Assembly (NCBI GenBank): GCA_032209605.1 | Contig: JASFXZ010000001.1 | Location: forward strand, 682,001 to 746,000 | Direction: 5' to 3' | Length of the DNA: 64,000 bases | Source of the DNA: Mactromeris polynyma | Lineage: Eukaryota > Mollusca > Bivalvia > Venerida > Mactridae | In this document: piece after piece, positions 58,056 through 64,000 of the stretch | Layout: every line of letters starts with the position of its first letter | Position numbering within the stretch: the stretch's first letter is position 1 | The notes under the pieces: model-generated | What the model saw: only the letters and a program-made list of their open reading frames with translations | What the model was told of the DNA's origin: nothing | The model's database searches: none | Program-made: the position numbers and the translations under genes

Positions 58056-59130
58056 ATTGTGTAGCTTAAATTACTCTGCAAAGTTGAATAAAATAATGCA
58101 TTCAGACATTATATATTACATCGCGATAACGCAAACAACCTCTAGCGAACTTATTCAAATTTCCGAAAGAATGTCTTGCCTACGGACATTCAATGGAGGA
58201 ATTCTCTCCAGTCTGGAATCTCCTATAAACCGAACTTTTTAGTTTGTCCGAGGGGTGTTCGGATTAGGGAGTTTCCACATGTACAACTGGCAAGTAATTA
58301 TCACGAAGTGCGAATAACATGTGTCGCCAATCTTACCCGTCAACAAATAATAGTATATTAAAAGGTGTGAATTATTGTATTATTCGACCTATATATGGTG
58401 AACAATGAATGAAATGATAGCTAGGGACCATAAATCCTGTTCGAGTGTTCGACCTATCTCTGTTCGAGTGATCTACTGTTAGATAATATGAAATAAGAAG
58501 GGGTTTCGTCGGGACTTAAGAACCTGTTCGAGGTATCCACTGTGTTTGAGCCAAAACTGTTCGAAGTTTCGAAGTTTTACTGTATCTCTATTCTGAGCAT
58601 TCGTAGACTTAAAAAGGCATTTGACACTGTGAATATGAAAATACTATGGTTTAAATTGCAACAAAACAATGTGATCGTTGTAAAAAGTCTTCACGAAAAT
58701 GCTAAATCATGTGTAAGCGTAGAAGGGTCAACGTTAAACGTTTTCCTTGGTCATTAGACTTGAGACATGGAGATAATCTATCCCCTCTGCTATTCTCCTT
58801 TTAATTTAATGATTTTCATAACTACTTGAATCAATGAACCCAACATCTGGTGTAAATTATGAAACGATTAACGACAACAACGAAATAATTCGCTACCTAA
58901 ACTTATTTGTGCTTGTACATGCAGATAACCCAGTTTTTCGCTGAATCTGCAGAAGAGCTACTAAGTGCATTAAATGTTTACGACCAATATTTTGACAAAT
59001 GGAAATTGTCTGTAAACACGTCAGAAACAAAAATAATAATTTCTTTTGAGCAAGAAATATACATTTCAATTTTACATACAAAAAGGAAAATATAGAAGTG
59101 GTTACAACTATATAGGGTTCTCTTCAGTAA

Positions 59131-60885
59131 TTTCGACGACTCAATTTGTACGACTTTTGTGAATAATAAAAAAAATACCAATTACTCCAGTCCCTGAGGA
59201 CGTCCCGTGTGCAAAAAAGGTCCACGAATAAGTTTTATATCAATGTAAAGCTGAATGTTTGAAATTTCAAAAAAATGTGGGTAGACAAGTGACATCATGG
59301 TACGTTTTGAGAAATCCAAGATGGCCGCCAAGTTGGCCGCCAAATATTTGAAAAAACACCAATTTTCTGTGTAATGGTTAAAAATAGTAGGTTTACGGGA
59401 TTTTTTCTTCATTAATGCTGATCGAATATCAAAGGGAGACTAAAAAATCTTAAAATATGCAAATTTATCAAATACTTCATGTTTTCTGCGTTTTTTCTAA
59501 AAAAAGCATTAAAAATTCCAGGAAATTATAGCAAAATTATAGCATATACTTACAATCTTTACCTGTCACCACGTGTCAGTGAATCAATTGGTATTTTTAT
59601 AACTTGAGGTGTAAGTGTAATCCATTTCCTAAAAAAATCACGATGTTTACTGGCTTTATTGAGTAAACAATGATTTCACGTATGTTCAAAGTGGGTGGGG
59701 TAATGCACAGAATATCAATGTTTCTATTGAAGGGTGATTTTGTCACATCAAGGAGATATTATTACCCATAGATAGTTATTTCTTTAGATATTTTTAGGAT
59801 ATCAGACTTTGAAGGTATATGTTTGTACACATTTTTTGTATTGTATCATTCTTTCGATATTGAATTTGTTGCAATGAAAGTTTGGCTGTCAAAGTTTTGC
59901 CTTGTCCTGAAGTTATAGAGACAGGGTATAAACTTACCAATAATGAACCTGATACCTTGGTAAAAGTTGATGAAATTATCACAAGCTCGTTCGAACTAAT
60001 ATATACAAACGAATTAAGTTGGCGATTGTCACAAACACGGTTTGCAACCAGTAACATTCCCATGAAGGGGAAAAACTACCCGTTAAAAATGTATTGAAAT
60101 TAATAATTTCTTATTCTCTAATGACAATTTGTATAGGCTGTCATGTTTTACTTTCAAAATTTCTACAAATATGTTTTCTTTTTCAAGTACGTGAATGTTA
60201 TGGAAACACCATATTGCGTGTAACAAGCTAAATTATACAGAGAAATGTTACAACTTTATTGTATATAACTATACATCCAATATCGTGTAGGCATAGACTC
60301 TATCGCCAGCAATATGTTGACCAATGTTTACATTGTAGACCCCTTTGATTACAAAAGTAGACATACAAGGAATGTTTAAACTTGTAAATAATATACATGT
60401 AAATGAAATGTGTGTAGGAAAAATGTGTGACCTTGGGTAAATGTAAAAGGGTGTTGAACAATCCATGATGTAACATTTCTAACACCACATCATCCTTACA
60501 TGCACAAAAATATTACGGAACTTGATGTTATTACAAGTGTATCGTATATTGTAACCCAATTTATTTGCATTTGAACTTATGTTTTAGATTTTCCTTATTT
60601 ATTAATATTATCTCAAAATAATCAATGTCGTTTGTGTCTACAATATTACAGAAAGAAAACAAGTCATGTTGTGTCAGCAACCATTTAATTTTTTCTTCTT
60701 CTCTAAAAAGCTATCCACACATGTGTATTGGCATAATACTTCCACCTAACGCATCTATGTAATATTACTTTTAATTAACGACCAAAACTCGAGATACTCA
60801 ATAAATTTATTCATTTTTTCATTTGGCCGGAAATCTTATAATTTCTAAGAAAACCGGGTTATTAGAATGGTGTGTGTCGTTGGGC
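59131..60885. other. Non-coding region
   Basis: AT-rich. A doubled 'aagatggccgccaagttggccgcc' lies at 59321-59344. A 71-codon frame at 59882-60097 has no recognisable family. Nothing supported as a gene. Confidence 0.4.
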
Positions 60886-60889
60886 GGGC

Positions 60890-61640
60890 GGGCTGATGTC
60901 AAACTGGCAAATAACTTGAGTTCCATTGATCAAATTGTAACCAAACTTGGTGTATAGTAAGAACATGTGGAGAGCTCGCTTGGGATTGCATTTGGGTTCG
61001 TTACACCAACGTTCAAGGTTCACGTTACTGAAAATAGAAATTTAGTTTCTGGCAAATAACTTCAGTTTCGATGATTATATTGACTTCAAACTTGGTGTAT
61101 AGTAAGAACATGTGGAGAGCTCGTTTGGGGATGCTTTTGGACTCGTTCTGTCAAAGGTCAAAGTCACCGTTACTAAAAAAAGCAATTTGGTTTTCGTGCA
61201 AGTAACTTTTGGCGTCAAACTGGCGAATAACTTGAGTTCCGTTGATCATATTGTACCTTAACTTGGTGTATAATAAGAACATTTTGAGAGCTCACTTGGG
61301 ATTGCTTTTAAGTTTGTTCCGCCAAAGGTCAAGGTCACCATTATTAAAAATAGAAATTTGGTTTACGGCAAATAACTTAAGTTTCAGTAATCACATTGAC
61401 ATCAAACTTGGTCTATAGTAAGAACATGTGCAGAGCTCGCTTGGGATTGCTTTTGGACTTGTTCCGTCAAAGGTCAGGGTCACCGTTGCTAAAATTTTGT
61501 TTCTTGGGAATAACTTTAGTTTCGTTGATCATATTGACATCAAGCTTTGTATATAGTAAGAACATGTGGAGAGCTTGCTTGGTATTGTTTTTGGGTTCGT
61601 TCCGTTTAAGGTCAATGGCACTTAAAATTGAAAAATCAGT
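60890..61640. repeat. ~145-bp tandem repeat, about five units
   Basis: Imperfect units marked by 'ggcaaataacttgagttcc', 'acttggtgtatagtaagaac', 'atgtggagagctcgcttggg' and 'ccgtcaaaggtcaaggtcacc'. Unit length is about 138-171 bp. Related in phrasing to the repeats at 1-358 and 15220-15710. Confidence 0.85.
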
Positions 61641-61754
61641 TTCTTCTTACTATCTTCGCTATGCGTAGGTGTATTGACATCAACTTGGTGTATAGTTGTT
61701 GCATATGTATATAATACATCTAAGTGTGAGTGTGTGTATGCATTAAAACCTAAA

Positions 61755-63190
61755 ACAGACAAATGGATATTTGTTTCTACATAAAAATTGATTGGAAAGA
61801 GAAAGCTTATACATCGAACATTTTTTGACTTCTTAACTAAATATTTCTTAACCTTTGAACAAATGCAGAACGTAAATGCCATTGAAAATGGTGACTTTCT
61901 TAAATATTTATCATTAATTAAAGCAATCGATAAAAAATGGGAAATGGGGGGGGGGAAACAACTAACTAAGAGGAATTTACATCAGTTCTGTAGAATAAGT
62001 AAAACAAACTAATAAAACAAACTAACAAAACGAATAAATTGTTATATGAAAGACAAATCAAATTCTTCTTCAAAAGTGTCATTCCTTACGACATGTGCAA
62101 AAAGGCTTCTTGCATACATTTTTTACATAAAATATATTAGCCGCTTTATGACATTCCATGATAAATCACAATGTCACGGATCATCGACGAGCGTGTCCTA
62201 TATTTCATTTAAATTTATTGATCAATAAACAGGTGCTTAATAACCCGGATACATACCAATCACAGTTATGGTTACTTATTTCATTCCTTAGGTGTAAGTT
62301 AAGTATATAAATGAGTTTGACAATCATCGTTCTGCAACAATGATTAAAGAAAATTATCGTCTTTATAGGCATGGGTACTACTGGTTCAATAATAGAAAAG
62401 TTCTATATACCAGGTCCGTAGCTATGCTGAGGCACACCGAGGCAGCTGCTTTTGTTAAAATTTCCAAAGCAATCGTGGAGGACGATAGTCTTAATGGCTT
62501 GGCACTTTGTTTGGTTTGCACACAAAAACATGGCAATCGACTACTTGAACATTTTTCAGCTGTGGGACGCTCCGGGACATCAAAAATTGCCATTGCTTTC
62601 GATTCATACTATTAAAATAAAACAAAATTGCAATTGATAAATCACTTCACTGGTACATCAAATAACCAGAAAACGCCGATGAACCCTTCTGTACGCATCC
62701 CCCTGGTGGAGGACACTCACAGACCCGCCTTCATTGCCTCGGTTTAATTTTGCCTCAAGCTCCGGGCCTGTAAACATTGCATAAACTATATAGTATAATA
62801 TACCAACACTGAGTCATGGTTGATTCACGCCTTTTTCTACGCTCTATAGATCTACTGTGTTCTAAAATATGAACCTAGCATCCATGAAAACATAATAATA
62901 ATCATTCATGTAGGACTTTATATTCTAGTTTTATTGTTGATTTTTTCTACCGTTTACGTCGTTGACTATACTAATGCCTGGTACTGAAATTTTAAGGATT
63001 GAATAATATCATTTCAAATACTGAGAAAAGCAATGATATGATAATAAATAACTAGTTATAATTATGAAGAGTCATAAACGATAAGTTTTGCAAAACAACT
63101 GTTAGTACTCTGTCTATAATTATCAGATTGTTTCTTTAAATGTAAATCAACACATATTAATCGATTACGTTATCTTTATAACGTTATAAA
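61755..63190 (+). repeat. Long dispersed repeat, copy 2
   Basis: A direct-repeat partner of 41365-43345. Relative to that copy it has extra sequence at about 61877-62205 and lacks the stretch between 42360 and 43240. It includes the hAT-like MITE at the same relative place. A run of ten G's occurs at 61947-61956. Confidence 0.75.
62411..62770. mobile_element. hAT-like MITE carrying a transposase tail remnant (copy 2)
   Basis: Ends CAGGTCCGTAGCTATGCTGA and GCCTCAAGCTCCGGGCCTG are inverted repeats; flanks are TATAC and TAAAC (one mismatch). The interior reads IVEDDSLNGLALCLV and, in another frame, IFQLWDAPGHQKLPL, which resembles the extreme C-terminus of hAT transposases after the dimerisation domain. 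Probably a deletion derivative of an autonomous hAT element. Confidence 0.7.
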
Positions 63191-64000
63191 ATGAAAATGG
63201 AATATACGACGATGTTACTCGTTTGAATGTTTAAACTCAGACAGCCGATATAAATGTAAATCACACTACACACAGGACTGTTAAGCCAGGATCAGAAACA
63301 TATCATATTTCAGAAATTTGGACTTTCAACTTATATATGACATGTGACCTTGAATTTATCTTTACCTTCATACGGAAACTAGCAACAGTATATTTTAATA
63401 TGTTAATATTTCAACAGGTATTTTATTTCTATTTCGCACTAAAGTACATTCTACATGATTTACAAATTCAGGTGCTTCCGGCAAAATTCGAACGTTTTCA
63501 AACCTTACCACTTTATTTGGGACATTTTGGACGCCATCTTGTATACCAGAGTTGCCATGTTTACAATTCAGAACAATTTCATATTGTACACCAAGCTTTA
63601 CATATCCAGTTTATATGTACCAAGTATAGACATAGCTTAACACCATTTTTAGTAATTTTTGGTAGTGCTAAAGAATTTTTCTCTTGATTCACCATTTAAC
63701 CTGGAATTTTGCCTTGACCTTCAACATATTTTAATGTCTGAACATATGTTCTATCTTGCACATTCGTAGTGAATGTTGATTAAATTCATTTAGTTATTAT
63801 AACTGCTTGCTGAAAATACAAGATGGGCATTTCTTTTAATTTAACCATTTTTTCTGTAAACGGCGGCCATCTTTGATGCCATCTTTAATTTTTGAGCTCG
63901 TACCAATTTTACAAAATCTATGCCGATGGTCTGATAAAGTATACACCCTGACAGACATTTTGGTATATAACTGTGCTTGTTTTACAGTTATGGTCACCCA
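63190..64000. other. Right edge of the window
   Basis: AT-rich sequence with 'ttggacgccatcttgtat' at 63528 and 'cggcggccatctttgatgcc' at 63861. A 116-codon frame at 63337-63687 has no recognisable motif. No supported gene. Confidence 0.4.

Larger units (their letters stand above)
56283..58283. mobile_element. Second pogo/Tigger-like element (middle nest level)
   Basis: Left end TACAGTGGAAACTCTCTAAT; right end in reverse complement TACATGTGGAAACTCCCTAA, both followed by TCCGGA/TCCGAA-rich subterminal repeats. A 2.0-kb span including the foldback element. Non-coding. Confidence 0.75.
55975..58584. mobile_element. pogo-like element inserted in the LINE (outer nest level)
   Basis: Ends TACAGTAAAACTTCGAAAC and GTTTCGAAGTTTTACTGTA are inverted repeats, extended by GTTCGA-rich subterminal sequence on both sides. 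Its own sequence is about 600 bp, the rest being a second insertion. A single end of the same family lies at 17100-17221. No transposase remains. Confidence 0.8.
55516..59130 (+). pseudogene. LINE reverse transcriptase remnant, split by nested transposons
   Basis: Left piece 55516-55970: EIETAIKCLKDNKASGHDDI, then after frame changes INLIYKSKGETK and a GKLFTNILNMRLQKL-like stretch, the RT N-terminal fingers. Right piece 58585-59130: RRLKKAFDTVNMKILWFKLQ (RT domain 3), a degenerate catalytic box (58913-58930, HADN where YADD is expected), then FFAESAEELLSALNVYDQYF and WKLSVNTSETKI. Many stops and frameshifts. The 2.6 kb between the pieces is inserted DNA. Some RT sequence (about 30 residues) is missing at the junction. 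Confidence 0.85.

Noticed and set aside
63337..63687. 116-codon frame at the right edge
   Set aside because: Biased hydrophobic/aromatic composition typical of AT-rich random frames; no motif, no splice context.

Overview
This is eukaryotic nuclear DNA. It is AT-rich and has GT-AG introns, short conserved exons, tRNA-derived SINEs, LINEs, many DNA-transposon remnants and unusually abundant tandem repeats. The repeat families (for example the short elements ending TTATGCCCCC, and units built on 'ggtcaaggtcac'), the intronless GT10 fucosyltransferase exon and the snurportin exon layout suggest a mollusc, most likely a bivalve. This is inference; no rRNA or mitochondrial marker is present.

Left part (0.4-18 kb, + strand): an apparently complete snurportin-1 gene (SNUPN, 8 coding exons, 472-10084) is followed head-to-tail by a second snurportin-like gene (12449-17986). 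The second gene repeats exons 3-8 with almost identical sizes and phases. It has no recognisable importin-beta-binding (IBB) exons, has lost several otherwise conserved residues, and carries a new C-terminal tail rich in Lys, Gly and Arg. Introns are filled with minisatellites, a SINE and MITEs.

Middle (18-33 kb): no convincing host gene. It holds a MITE split by an internally deleted Ty3/gypsy-like LTR element, a 33-bp minisatellite, a 3.3-kb satellite made of two diverged 30-bp arrays, an inverted-repeat element, and three unrelated tandem arrays back to back. One of these arrays is 72 identical copies of a 12-mer.

Right part (33-64 kb): an intronless minus-strand gene for an unrecognised ~955-residue multi-pass membrane protein (33685-36552), and a minus-strand alpha-1,3-fucosyltransferase of family GT10 (50669-51832). 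Between and around them are transposon remains: a 5.6-kb hAT-like element with exact 5-bp target duplications, a decayed Polinton/Maverick-type DNA polymerase B, two LINE reverse-transcriptase remnants, and a nested stack in which a LINE is interrupted by one pogo-like element, that by a second, and that by a foldback element with ~280-bp inverted arms.

The likely functional host genes are the two snurportin-family genes, the membrane protein and the fucosyltransferase. They do not form an operon-like unit. The item I would examine first is the second snurportin-like gene: either an IBB-less cap-binding-fold protein with its own promoter, or an alternative 3' half spliced to the upstream IBB exons.
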